A stretch of DNA of 21,144 nt from a virus. A program made the position numbers and the translations under genes. Shown piece after piece: positions 1-7,520 of this stretch. Location: the IMG/VR virus record IMGVR_UViG_3300033141_004953, positions 1 to 21,144 of that record; one strand, written 5' to 3'. Each line of letters begins with the position of its first letter. Position 1 is the first letter of the stretch. The notes under the pieces were generated by a model. The model made no database searches, had not been told where the DNA came from, and was given only the letters and a program-made list of their open reading frames with translations.

Positions 1-1553
1 AAAGCACAGTTCATTAATGCTGCTGCTGATTTTTCTTTTATAAACTCTGTTCCCATCATCCAAAGTCCACGACCTGCAGGAGAAAATTTAAAATTAAAAA
101 TTTTATCATACATTATCTGCGCTGAGTTGTGAACAACAAACCCACCAGACATTGTAAATTGCTTAATATCTTTAACTTCTATATCAAAAGTTTCTGTCAA
201 TCTTCCATCTTCTATATCTACTACCTCTATTGGGAGAGCAGAAAGAGATATTTCTTTTTCTTTAAAAATTCTATAAGTAGTTACTGACTTATATTTATCA
301 CATCCTATTTGATTACCAAAATAATTTCTTATAGTATCAATCTTAAATGAATGAGCCTGTTTAGAACCCCTATCATAGTCTTTTTCACATTTATATTTTG
401 TACTCTGATTGCCTATAATTTTTTTAAATCTTTTCAAATTTTCATAATCTTTTAAACATACTTGGAAAATATTATTAGGGTTTTGTTGAATTTTTTTTAT
501 ATAAGCACAGATACCTAGAGAATTGTATAACAATTTTACTTGTTTAGCAAAGTTTTCATATATAGTACAAACAGCTATAAGAGGTCTATTTTTATAACTT
601 CCATCAGCATCAAAAAGACCTGCTAAATAAGACGCTCTGATATTTCTTGTAGATGATATTATCCAATCTGGAATATTTATCTCTTTATTAGGTTGTTTTA
701 TATTATTAAAAAAATATTTTGATAGGTCATTAGAAAATACTTTCACCACCCAAGTATCATAATTATATACTTTAGACTTATACCCAAACATCCGAAAAGC
801 GTCCTTAGCTCTTTCTAAAGCACTGTTTAAATTCTTTCTGTTTTTTTCTATCCTCAAACGAATAGTACCATTAATAGGCTTGGCTTTATTGCGTCCAAAA
901 ACCCTATATCTTTTACCTGGAATTTGTACATAACCATCACCATGTATTTCTCCAATTAACCAAGCAATTTTTTCATCTAGTTTTGGTACATGGATATTAT
1001 CACTTATAGGTAATTTAGTTTCTTTTCCTTCATAACCATTTGCATCAAAGACTAATCTATCTCCTATTCTTATTTCAGATGCTTTTTTAAATTTCCAAGA
1101 TGTTATACTATCCTCGAATATGGCTACTTTATGATTAGGAGTACACTCAATATTACCAAAACAAGTTTTTAATATTATCGTTTTTTGTATCCCTTGATTA
1201 TATACATTAGATACTTCTGATACTCCAGCTAGAGTTTGTATTATATCCCCTATTCTAATATCTTCAATAGGCTTTACACCTTCTTTTAAATGAATTAATG
1301 TTCCTTTGGGCAAACATTTTTGAGCTTTCCATGGTTTCCATGGCAATCTTAACTTCTCACAATGGTCTTTTTGTGTGTTGTAAACCCCTTCTACAACTCT
1401 TTTTATGGTTTCCCACCATTGTTCATTTCTATTTTCTTTTTCAATATAGCGTGAATAGGTACGATAATAAACAAATTCTCCCAAAGCATCCCAGTTTGGT
1501 TTTTTATTTTGATATTTAGCTAAAAATGCTTCTGTTAAATGAAATGTTAACAT
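1..1553 (-). CDS. nrdJ: Class II (adenosylcobalamin-dependent) ribonucleoside-triphosphate reductase, intein-split, 3' part outside window
   Basis: This enzyme reduces ribonucleotides to deoxyribonucleotides with cobalamin as radical source, supplying dNTPs for phage replication. Seen: the N-extein (79 residues) has LGEFVYYRTYSRY and NEQWWETIKRVVEG. After a 397-residue intein, the C-extein continues SAQIMYDKIFNF, then GRGLWMMGT and LMNCA before the window edge. All of these are hallmarks of the monomeric Lactobacillus-type RTPR. With the intein removed, the Cys of MNCA falls at residue 119, the position of one of the paired active-site cysteines in the Lactobacillus leichmannii enzyme. The start ATG at 1553 has a modest AAAAGGGA site upstream. 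It is the last visible gene of the leftward recombination block. The catalytic core lies beyond base 1, so activity cannot be judged. Confidence 0.9.
   Translation of the reverse strand, partial: MLTFHLTEAFLAKYQNKKPNWDALGEFVYYRTYSRYIEKENRNEQWWETIKRVVEGVYNTQKDHCEKLRLPWKPWKAQKCLPKGTLIHLKEGVKPIEDIRIGDIIQTLAGVSEVSNVYNQGIQKTIILKTCFGNIECTPNHKVAIFEDSITSWKFKKASEIRIGDRLVFDANGYEGKETKLPISDNIHVPKLDEKIAWLIGEIHGDGYVQIPGKRYRVFGRNKAKPINGTIRLRIEKNRKNLNSALERAKDAFRMFGYKSKVYNYDTWVVKVFSNDLSKYFFNNIKQPNKEINIPDWIISSTRNIRASYLAGLFDADGSYKNRPLIAVCTIYENFAKQVKLLYNSLGICAYIKKIQQNPNNIFQVCLKDYENLKRFKKIIGNQSTKYKCEKDYDRGSKQAHSFKIDTIRNYFGNQIGCDKYKSVTTYRIFKEKEISLSALPIEVVDIEDGRLTETFDIEVKDIKQFTMSGGFVVHNSAQIMYDKIFNFKFSPAGRGLWMMGTEFIKEKSAAALMNCA
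126..1316 (-). other. LAGLIDADG homing-endonuclease intein inside the ribonucleotide reductase
   Basis: This is an in-frame insertion of 397 codons between Lys79 and Ser80 of the reductase. Seen: it begins with Cys (CLPKGTLIHL), has a block B TPNH motif, and ends VVHN followed by Ser as the +1 residue. These are the residues needed for protein splicing: N-terminal Cys, block B His, penultimate His, terminal Asn and a nucleophilic +1 Ser. Two LAGLIDADG-type motifs lie between them, LIGEIHGDGY (around 936-975) and LAGLFDADGS (around 600-630), both keeping the catalytic Asp. It therefore looks both splicing-competent and endonuclease-competent. The flanking exteins join into an uninterrupted RTPR sequence, which fixes the boundaries. 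Confidence 0.93.
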
Positions 1554-1594
1554 TAAAATTCCCTTTTAAAATAATAGTTTATTTTCTTTCTTTT

Positions 1595-2221
1595 TTATAA
1601 AATATTCAGAAGAATGATATTTACTAGTTTTACAGATTTAAATACTTCTTTACTAATATCAATTGCAAGACCTAATCTTCTAAGTTCACTAATTGGTATT
1701 AAACGTCCAATTGTTTTATTGAAAACTTGTTTATAATTATGTTTTACGTATTTTAACATAAATTCATCTTTATATTCAATAAACCACTTTTTTAAAGAAA
1801 AAAATTCAAGCCTAAATGCTGAATATAATTCATATGACTCTATTTTATTTTTTGGTAATGAATCGGAAACTAATTTCCAAAAAAAATAATAAATAAAATT
1901 TATTGAAGTATCTTCTGATAATAATGGACTTAATTTCTCATAACCTTCTATAGAACAACTTTTTTCTTCTATAAAAAAATTTGATGTATGCCAGTATCTA
2001 TCGTGTTTTGTATCAATATGTATTACTCTATATTTACTGAAATTTGGATAAGTAATACTAATATCTCTACCTTTTTGTTGATTTGTAATATCAGAATTAA
2101 TTTTAAAATTTAGACCACAATCTTGCCAATAAAAAGATAAATACTTATCACAATTTTTAGAAAATTCTTCCTCTTTTTTATAACTATCATTAAAATCAGA
2201 ATAACTCTCTATAAGTTCCAT
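1595..2221 (-). CDS. Hypothetical protein, possible PD-(D/E)XK-like nuclease
   Basis: 208 residues, not recognised with certainty. Seen: a charged N-terminus, then QQKGRDISITYP, VIHIDTKHDRYW, FFIEEKS and a hydrophobic INFIYYFFW strand. An Asp (RDI) followed by a beta strand carrying DTK, then another strand and a Glu-Lys pair, is compatible with a PD-(D/E)XK core. That fold is weakly defined by sequence, so this is only a suggestion. The gene lies between RecA and the ribonucleotide reductase in the same direction, 23 bases after the recA stop. No clear Shine-Dalgarno site precedes the ATG at 2221; the upstream bases are almost pure A/T. It could equally be a host-takeover protein of unknown fold. 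Confidence 0.6.
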   Translation of the reverse strand: MELIESYSDFNDSYKKEEEFSKNCDKYLSFYWQDCGLNFKINSDITNQQKGRDISITYPNFSKYRVIHIDTKHDRYWHTSNFFIEEKSCSIEGYEKLSPLLSEDTSINFIYYFFWKLVSDSLPKNKIESYELYSAFRLEFFSLKKWFIEYKDEFMLKYVKHNYKQVFNKTIGRLIPISELRRLGLAIDISKEVFKSVKLVNIILLNIL

Positions 2222-2244
2222 AATAAAATTAATATATAAATTTT

Positions 2245-3294
2245 TTAACTTTCTTGTTTAACCTTTCTAATTTTTTTATTCTGCTTCGATGGAATTAAAA
2301 TATTATCAACTTTAGTCTTTAAATCTTTAAATACATCTTGATTTTCTTTAAGAAAAAGAATTGATTTATTTCTACCCTGCCCAATTCTAATATCTCCAAT
2401 TGAATACCATGCCCCAGCTTTGTTAATAAATTCATATTTCACACCATAATCAATATACTCACCATAAACATTTAATCCTGTTTCAAAAAGTAAATCAACT
2501 TCCACCTCTCTCATTGGTGGAGCAGTTTTATTTTTTGTACACCTAATCCTAGATTTAATACCAACCACAACATCACCTTCTTTGATAAATTCAACTTTTC
2601 GAATATCAACACGAATACTTGAATAAAATTTTAATGCTTCTCCTCCTGGAGTTGTTGTTGGAGAACCCCATACTTTCCCAACTTTTTGACGTATTTGATT
2701 AATAAAAATTAAAGTAGTATTTGTTTGACTGGCAATTGCTGTTAATTTTCGTAATGCCTTACTCATCAGCCGTGCTTGTAACGCCATAAACTGAGCTTCC
2801 ATCTTAGCTTCAACTTCTGCAATTGGCACAAGAGCAGCGACAGAATCAATAATAATAATATCAACTGAATTAGAACGAATTAGTGTTTCTAGAATATTTA
2901 GTGCTTCTTCACCATAAGCTGGCCGAATCATCTTAAATTTTTCATCCGAAGTATCAAGTCCTAACTTTTCTCCATATTCATAATCGAATGTATGTTCAAT
3001 ATCTAAATAAACAACATATTTATTATATTTTCTTTGAATATCCCCCGCTATTATAGTAGCAATAGAACTTTTACCTCCAGATGGTTGTCCATAAAATTCG
3101 GCTATTCGTCCTTGTGGTATACCATTTCCAAAAATATAATTTAATGAAGGTGATTCTACTAAATAACGTTGAATTTGAAATTCTGTTTCATCCTTATGTT
3201 TAATTGTATCTTTTCCATAATCTTTCTCAATTTCTGCATATGCTTTATCTAATGCACTTAAATTTTCCTTGGTTTTAATTTTTCTTTTAGGCAT
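2245..3294 (-). CDS. recA: RecA recombinase
   Basis: This is an ATP-dependent strand-exchange protein that coats ssDNA and pairs it with homologous duplex. Seen in 349 residues: an N-terminal oligomerisation helix, Walker A GQPSGGKSS (about 69-77), the catalytic Glu in LDIEH (about 100), Walker B IIIID (about 146-150), loop L1 around MALQARLMSK, and loop L2 with INQIRQKVG...PTTTPGGEALKFY (about 198-223). The C-terminal domain has GAWYSIGDIRIGQGR. This is bacterial-type RecA rather than T4 UvsX. Length matches the family, but the tail is basic (KQNKKIRKVK) where many bacterial RecAs have an acidic, auto-inhibitory tail. AAGGAGAG precedes the ATG. It starts one base after the HNH gene stop, so the two are surely co-transcribed. 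Confidence 0.96.
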   Translation of the reverse strand: MPKRKIKTKENLSALDKAYAEIEKDYGKDTIKHKDETEFQIQRYLVESPSLNYIFGNGIPQGRIAEFYGQPSGGKSSIATIIAGDIQRKYNKYVVYLDIEHTFDYEYGEKLGLDTSDEKFKMIRPAYGEEALNILETLIRSNSVDIIIIDSVAALVPIAEVEAKMEAQFMALQARLMSKALRKLTAIASQTNTTLIFINQIRQKVGKVWGSPTTTPGGEALKFYSSIRVDIRKVEFIKEGDVVVGIKSRIRCTKNKTAPPMREVEVDLLFETGLNVYGEYIDYGVKYEFINKAGAWYSIGDIRIGQGRNKSILFLKENQDVFKDLKTKVDNILIPSKQNKKIRKVKQES

Positions 3295-3295
3295 T

Positions 3296-3685
3296 CTACT
3301 CTCCTTGTAATTCTTTAATTGTTAAATTTAATCTATTTATAATTGTTATTAATTGCTCAAGTTGGTTACTACCCAATATTTTTTTCCAAAATACCCATGA
3401 TTCTTTTGGACCAATATATTCTCCTGTAATTGGATTATTAAAAACATCCAATTGAGAATGGCTATATCGATTAAGACTAACAATATTATTAATTTCGTAT
3501 TTTAATTTTGGATACATACTTTTCCGAAGGATATGAGCTGGGTCAATAATATAAAAAAGTTTTTTTGCATTTTTACAAAGTTGTTTTAATTCCGTAGGAG
3601 ACAAAATTGAACATAATCTACACTGATAATTATCTCTAGCATAAACACGCTGTTTAAGCTCTACCCATAATTTATCTTTCTTCAT
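3296..3685 (-). CDS. HNH endonuclease
   Basis: 129-residue single-domain HNH (beta-beta-alpha metal) nuclease. Seen: a zinc-type CxxC pair (C22, C25), the DPAH motif (D48, H51), N67 in NNIVSL, and a final His in RYSHSQLD (H76), the usual order of HNH catalytic residues. Its place directly upstream of recA within a recombination cluster suggests a structural role like NinG/Rap-type recombination nucleases, which also carry HNH-like motifs. A free-standing homing nuclease is the alternative. The ATG at 3685 has no Shine-Dalgarno site; it is preceded by a TATA-rich stretch (TATATTTATTAT), so expression may rely on translational coupling or a nearby promoter. Confidence 0.82.
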   Translation of the reverse strand: MKKDKLWVELKQRVYARDNYQCRLCSILSPTELKQLCKNAKKLFYIIDPAHILRKSMYPKLKYEINNIVSLNRYSHSQLDVFNNPITGEYIGPKESWVFWKKILGSNQLEQLITIINRLNLTIKELQGE

Positions 3686-3723
3686 ATAATAAATATAATG
3701 AAATTTTAAAAAAAAGAAAGAAA

Positions 3724-4173
3724 TTATTGTATGAATCTAAGAACTTTATCCACTGTTCTTCTTTCTTCAGGACTAAGTGAATCATAAACTTCTCGTAAAA
3801 TTTCATCATTTGCATTATCTTTATTTTTATCAAGCAGTGGAGAGTTGGCACCCTCTTTTGAAGGTTTTGCAAGAGATATAAATGAATCAATTATTTCTAA
3901 ATTATTTCGTTTAAGATTTGAAAATAAACCCATTAATTGTGTAATTGATAATTCATCAGCATCAATTTTTTGGATTAATTTTCTGCGCACAAGTTCAGTG
4001 AGACTATCTTGTTCTTGAATTTTTGCCATTCGCTTCATAAAAAAATCAGCTAAAGTTGTAAAAAGAGCATAAGCTGGGTCAGTAATTTTTGCATACTCAA
4101 CCTCATTTTTAATATTTTGATTATCAATTCGAGCTAAAATATCATTTGCTTCATTTTTAACATTTTCATCCAT
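3724..4173 (-). CDS. Conserved-looking phage protein of unknown function
   Basis: 149 residues, not recognised. It is mostly helical and charged, with no signal peptide, membrane segment or cysteine cluster. A central amphipathic region contains SITQLMGLFSNLKRNNLEII, and the C-terminal end (LSPEERRTVDKVLRFI) resembles a short helical tail. A good AAGAAGGAA site lies just before the ATG. The start immediately follows the stop of the upstream 150-residue gene, so it is one of a tight run of leftward genes with the sigma-like protein. No function can be assigned; a small regulatory or replication accessory role is plausible only from context. Confidence 0.7.
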   Translation of the reverse strand: MDENVKNEANDILARIDNQNIKNEVEYAKITDPAYALFTTLADFFMKRMAKIQEQDSLTELVRRKLIQKIDADELSITQLMGLFSNLKRNNLEIIDSFISLAKPSKEGANSPLLDKNKDNANDEILREVYDSLSPEERRTVDKVLRFIQ

Positions 4174-4626
4174 TTATTTTTCCTTCTTTTTTGGTATAAA
4201 AAAATCATCAATATTATCTTGTTTACGTAATTTTTGTAATAGTTTATATAATTGTTCTCTAATCCAAGAATTTAGATTTTTAATTTGAATTCCATAACTA
4301 ATACTTGAAATTTCAAAAGGAAATTCCTTTTTTATTTCAACCCAATCTTTACCTTCAATTTCGTGATAATAATATAAAATTGCTAATAATAATGAATTTT
4401 TAAATTGTTTTTCCGTTGGAAACTGAATAATCCTTCCACTAAATAAATTAATAATTTTTAAAAAAGTATCTAAATCAACTAATCTATATAATTCCACAAT
4501 ATCAGTATTGCTTTGAGTGTTATAAAGAATAAGAGATAATGCTTGTAAAATTAATTCAATACCACATAAATTATCATCTAAAAGTCGATTTAATCGTTCT
4601 TCATGAATATCTTCTGCTTCAATCAC
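4174..4626 (-). CDS. Small unknown protein with a Mor-like helical region
   Basis: 150 residues. Seen: the segment LYRLVDLDTFLKIINLFSGR followed by IIQFPTEKQFKNSLLLAILYYY. This resembles the dimerisation part and start of the helix-turn-helix of Mor/C-type activators, where helices precede a G/R-x-I-x-(I/F)-P strand. The rest (DWVEIKKEF) could be part of a DNA-binding helix. That likeness is weak and was judged by eye. Translation starts with GTG, overlapping the stop of the sigma-like gene by four bases (GTGA), with GGGAG seven bases upstream, so the two are translationally coupled. The partnership hints at a transcription or replication switch. Confidence 0.65.
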   Translation of the reverse strand: MIEAEDIHEERLNRLLDDNLCGIELILQALSLILYNTQSNTDIVELYRLVDLDTFLKIINLFSGRIIQFPTEKQFKNSLLLAILYYYHEIEGKDWVEIKKEFPFEISSISYGIQIKNLNSWIREQLYKLLQKLRKQDNIDDFFIPKKKEK

Positions 4627-5435
4627 TTTTCTACTCCCATTAAAGACCTATAGATAATTCTTGCAATTTCTTTTATAGCTTTTTGTACTTTAAGACCAAA
4701 TACATTATAGTATTGAAGCATAAATTTTGAAGTATCTCCATGACTTTGAATATAATTCTTAAGACCAATTAAGGTTAACAAGGAAATTGCTGTAGATTTC
4801 CTCTTAATAATTGGTATGTATCTATTAATTATCTTAAGAATTTCATAAACATAATAATCACTAGAAAAAATTTCCTCACTAGGATTTTGTAACATCAAAC
4901 TTGAATAACCAATAACACCTAATGCCTCTATTAATTCTTTATCATCCCCTTTAGTTTTAATTAATTGATTCAAAGAATCATGTTTTTCCTCTTTCTTTGA
5001 ACCAAAAAGTTCTTGTTGAACTTTTCTGCGTAAATAACCATTAAATGAATTATCAATTTTAAATTGTGGTTTTTTTAAATATAAAGTTATTAATTGCACC
5101 GCTACATCATGACTTTTTTCGGATAAATAATCAGAATCATATTTATATTTTCCCTTTAGCATTTTAAGAATTGTTGATTTACTATAACTTTTTAATATTG
5201 TATACATTTCAGAAAGTGTTTGTTGATTGCGGTCTTTTAAATAATTATCCTGTAAAATAAATAGTTTTACTTCCGTAGGTGGCTTATCCCACCATTTAGA
5301 TAAACAATCTTCATAAGGACATCTTAAAGGATATTCATCTTTCTTATATTGAACAATCTTACCACAATTACCACACTTTTTTTTATAAGTTCTTTTTTTT
5401 GTTTGCACATTGCTTTTAATATTCATTTTAATCAT
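4623..5435 (-). CDS. Sigma-factor-like protein with N-terminal zinc ribbon
   Basis: 270 residues. Seen: four cysteines in a CGNC...CPYEDC arrangement (about C21, C24, C39, C44) forming a likely zinc ribbon, then a helical region around 60-160. FKIDNSFNGYLRRKVQQELF and KHDSLNQL there match the look of sigma region 2, with a helix, the conserved F-x-x-Y-L and a trailing sLd. A second helical part follows. This suggests a divergent phage sigma factor that redirects host RNA polymerase, but region 4 is not clear, so another RNA-polymerase-binding or DNA-binding role is possible. The stop overlaps the next gene's GTG. MIKMN offers two starts; the second (5426) has GGA at better spacing. Confidence 0.6.
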   Translation of the reverse strand: MIKMNIKSNVQTKKRTYKKKCGNCGKIVQYKKDEYPLRCPYEDCLSKWWDKPPTEVKLFILQDNYLKDRNQQTLSEMYTILKSYSKSTILKMLKGKYKYDSDYLSEKSHDVAVQLITLYLKKPQFKIDNSFNGYLRRKVQQELFGSKKEEKHDSLNQLIKTKGDDKELIEALGVIGYSSLMLQNPSEEIFSSDYYVYEILKIINRYIPIIKRKSTAISLLTLIGLKNYIQSHGDTSKFMLQYYNVFGLKVQKAIKEIARIIYRSLMGVEK

Positions 5436-5451
5436 CCAATTTGTTTTTATC

Positions 5452-5925
5452 TTATTGATAAATTATTTTATCTAATATTTGAGTAGCATCAAAACATCTT
5501 TTTTTATTAATTATTGTTGTAGTTAAAAATAAACAATTTCTCTTATATTCTAATAATTCTTTTTTTAAAATCGATTTTTTACCTTTATCTATTAGTGCTG
5601 CAATAAATTTTATATCAAAAAACAAAATATCTAAGGATTTATATGGTATAAAAATACCTAAATTAATTAAACAAATCGCATCAGGTTTTTCTTTCTTAAT
5701 CTGTAATAAATTTTCTAATTGATGTGGTTTAATTTCTTTAAAATTAAACGCTTTGAATCCATGTAATAATTTTGTTTCCCAATATAAAGACTTATTTTGA
5801 AATACAGAAAATCCATCAAAAGGATTCTGAATTCCCATACCCCCTAATGGGTCTGCAATTTTATGACTAAAACCAATTTTTTTAAGGTTTAAATTAATTA
5901 TTGAATTTAACTGTGATTCTTTCAT
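5452..5925 (-). CDS. RecU-like Holliday junction resolvase (PD-(D/E)XK)
   Basis: 157 residues. This family cuts Holliday junctions during recombination and packaging. Seen: NPFDGFSVF (catalytic Asp about 37), LYWETKLLHG (Glu 50 and Lys 52 of the ExK motif), then FNFKEIKPHQLENLL, whose HQ pair follows the catalytic strand exactly as in RecU. A later hydrophobic strand (ICLINLGIFIPY) also fits. The protein is shorter than typical RecU (about 200 residues), lacking obvious extra C-terminal parts. It sits with RecA, SSB and HNH in a recombination cluster. The start ATG has only a weak GAGTGAG site; a TATAAT-like box lies about 10 bases upstream, so the leader may be extremely short. Confidence 0.75.
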   Translation of the reverse strand: MKESQLNSIINLNLKKIGFSHKIADPLGGMGIQNPFDGFSVFQNKSLYWETKLLHGFKAFNFKEIKPHQLENLLQIKKEKPDAICLINLGIFIPYKSLDILFFDIKFIAALIDKGKKSILKKELLEYKRNCLFLTTTIINKKRCFDATQILDKIIYQ

Positions 5926-5934
5926 CTCACTCTT

Positions 5935-5946
5935 TATTATATTAGT
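5935..5946 (-). promoter_or_regulatory. Promoter-like ACTAATATAATA box
   Basis: On the minus strand this reads ACTAATATAATA and ends nine bases before the RecU-like start codon. The same 11-base core occurs at 13430-13440 before terL and at 20813-20823 before a small ORF/tRNA region. TATAAT fits a -10 element, but no good -35 lies 17 bases upstream here. It sits just beyond the terminator that ends the upstream SSB transcript, where a new promoter is expected. Confidence 0.45.
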
Positions 5947-5965
5947 TATAGTTTTAAAAAGCCAT

Positions 5966-5996
5966 AAAAAAAGTGAATATCATATACGATATTCAC
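5966..5996 (-). terminator. Intrinsic terminator after the SSB gene
   Basis: A perfect 9-bp stem (GTGAATATC at 5973-5981 and GATATTCAC at 5988-5996) with a six-base loop is followed, on the minus strand, by seven T residues (5972-5966). This orientation ends leftward transcription coming from the ssDNA-binding protein gene, about 90 bases past its stop. Confidence 0.9.
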
Positions 5997-6088
5997 CTTC
6001 TCATTTTAATTCAGGTGTAAACATTAAACATTAAATCTATCAGTGTATTCAATCACAAACCTTGTCCTTTGTGGACGGGGTGGTTGAC

Positions 6089-7192
6089 TTATTCAAACTC
6101 TTCACCACATTTTGGACAACAATGAAAACTTCCAGGAGCTTCAAATTCACAAGTAGGACAACTATATAATTGTTCATCATTTCCATATATAAAAGCACCT
6201 GATTCATTAGCTCCTACTATCAATTTTTTTTCATCTTCTGTTAATTTAATAATTCCAGTATAACCAAATGAATCTAAATCAATGCTTTTTGGGACTCTCC
6301 TTGCTCTTGTTTTTTTCTCCTCCATGGGTGGATTTTCATCATTCTCTTTAACTTTTTCTTCAGAAGTTTCTATTTCTACTTTTGTTTTTTCATCTACAAT
6401 TTTTTCTTCTTTTTCTTTTTTTGCTTCTTCTTCAAAAAATTCTGCAGCATCATCAACTTGCTTTTTTCCTCTTTCTTCTTTTTCCTTTTCAGCTAATTCA
6501 CAAAGTTCTTCATAATAAGTAGTATTAAATGCAGAATCAACTTGTTGTATAAAAGCCTTTAATCGATTTTTAATTTTCTGATAACTGGTTACCTGGAATA
6601 ATTTATCTAAATCAAATTGTTTATATAACTTCTCTTCTTCAGTAAGTGAACCATCTACCATTAATTCAATTAAATCATTTGAAAACTCTTCTTTTCTATT
6701 TAAAAGATATGCAACCTTATACCAAGGTTTATCATCTAACTTTGTAATAGCAATATCATAGGTAGTCCAATCCCCATAGTGTTCAACAATATCATCTAAT
6801 ATCATATCATATAACATTTTAGGAACACCAGCATCATAAAAAAGTGCTACTTCACCGTTTGCTTTCTTACTTTCACTAACTTTTTTTGATAAAACTAATG
6901 TAGATTGATTTTCTTTGTGCCAATCCATTTGTGACCTATCAATCACATTCATAACAACATTTGTCGAGGGTTTCCATCCTTTTTCATATGCGATATGTGG
7001 CTTATTGTTTTTAAAAACTCTAGTAAAAATAGCTGGATGTTTTTCTTGATTCCTGAATATTTTTGTATTTGTACTACTATCCCAATCATATTCAAGAACA
7101 CGGTCAAAAATTCTCCAGAGAATCCAATCTGGTTGAACTTCTTTCAATGGCCAAATACAACGAAAAGGTTTATCATTATCACCCGCTATCAT
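6089..7192 (-). CDS. gp32-like single-stranded DNA-binding protein with C-terminal zinc ribbon
   Basis: 367 residues from the first in-frame ATG. This family coats ssDNA at replication and recombination forks. Seen: an OB-fold-like core with KPFRCIWPLKEVQPDWILW, KHPAIFTRVFKNNKP, GWKPSTNVVMNVIDRS and DWHKENQSTLVLSKK, the pattern of phage gp32-type SSBs. An acidic, Lys/Glu-rich linker follows (about 215-300), then a CPTC...CCPKC zinc ribbon at the end (345-362), unlike T4 gp32, whose zinc lies in the core. The ATG at 7192 has no ribosome site. The frame is open back to 7247, and a matching N-terminus with a good ribosome site lies just upstream in other frames, so the natural protein is probably about 64 residues longer. 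Confidence 0.72.
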   Translation of the reverse strand: MIAGDNDKPFRCIWPLKEVQPDWILWRIFDRVLEYDWDSSTNTKIFRNQEKHPAIFTRVFKNNKPHIAYEKGWKPSTNVVMNVIDRSQMDWHKENQSTLVLSKKVSESKKANGEVALFYDAGVPKMLYDMILDDIVEHYGDWTTYDIAITKLDDKPWYKVAYLLNRKEEFSNDLIELMVDGSLTEEEKLYKQFDLDKLFQVTSYQKIKNRLKAFIQQVDSAFNTTYYEELCELAEKEKEERGKKQVDDAAEFFEEEAKKEKEEKIVDEKTKVEIETSEEKVKENDENPPMEEKKTRARRVPKSIDLDSFGYTGIIKLTEDEKKLIVGANESGAFIYGNDEQLYSCPTCEFEAPGSFHCCPKCGEEFE

Positions 7193-7386
7193 AGAGATAT
7201 TAATAATTTTTGGTGAAAACTCGTCCTCTCTTACATGATAAGGATTTTAGGTACTCCAATTTTTAACGCACAATAATCAATCGGGTCATATTGGAAGCTC
7301 CGATTTCTTTTTTCTTGTTCCTCAATTTTTTCTTGTTCTCTTTGCCGCATTGCCGCTTTAAACTTATCTGCTCTTGATACGTCCAT
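7193..7386 (-). pseudogene. Displaced 5' end of the SSB gene (apparent frameshifts)
   Basis: An ATG at 7386 has a strong AGGGGAG site and opens MDVSRADKFKAAMRQREQEK, a helical start typical of phage SSB N-termini. In its own frame it stops at 7201 after 61 codons. Read in neighbouring frames, the tail becomes KIGVPK and then NPYHVREDEF, running into SSB residue 1 at 7192. A single missing base in each of two four-base A runs (plus-strand T runs at 7261-7264 and 7246-7249) would restore one continuous protein; one +1 shift near AAA-TCC would also rejoin it. It is either a sequencing or assembly error, a true mutation, or less likely programmed frameshifting. Confidence 0.6.
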
Positions 7387-7474
7387 AATTTTACTCCCCT
7401 CTTAATCTAAAAATTTAATTCAACAAAATCCTTATGTTAAAGATAACAACATTAATTAATATCGTCAAATTTTA

Positions 7475-7503
7475 ATTATTACGAAATAGCTTGACTTTTT
7501 CAA
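7475..7503 (-). promoter_or_regulatory. SSB promoter, downstream copy
   Basis: Minus-strand TTGAAA (7503-7498), 17-base spacer, AATAAT (7480-7475), matching five of six bases in each sigma-70 box. Transcription would begin near 7468, about 80 bases ahead of the SSB ATG at 7386. An overlapping alternative is TTGACG (7468-7463) with TATCTT (7445-7440), also with a 17-base spacer. Confidence 0.5.
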
Positions 7504-7520
7504 AATATCGTCAAATTTTA

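Noticed and set aside
1298-1519. 73-codon plus-strand ORF
   Set aside because: It lies opposite the ribonucleotide reductase start and the intein boundary and has no ribosome site; it is a shadow of the real minus-strand gene.
3672-3890. 72-codon minus-strand ORF overlapping the 149-residue gene and the HNH start
   Set aside because: It is out of frame with the well-started 149-residue gene and has no recognisable motif.
6060-6080. Eight-pair hairpin (CCTTGTCC with GGACGGGG)
   Set aside because: On the minus strand, where transcripts run, two pairs fail, and no T run follows; the real terminator is at 5966-5996.
6282-6515. 77-codon plus-strand ORF rich in Ser and Phe
   Set aside because: It is antisense to the acidic Lys/Glu linker of SSB, which produces such Ser/Phe repeats artificially.
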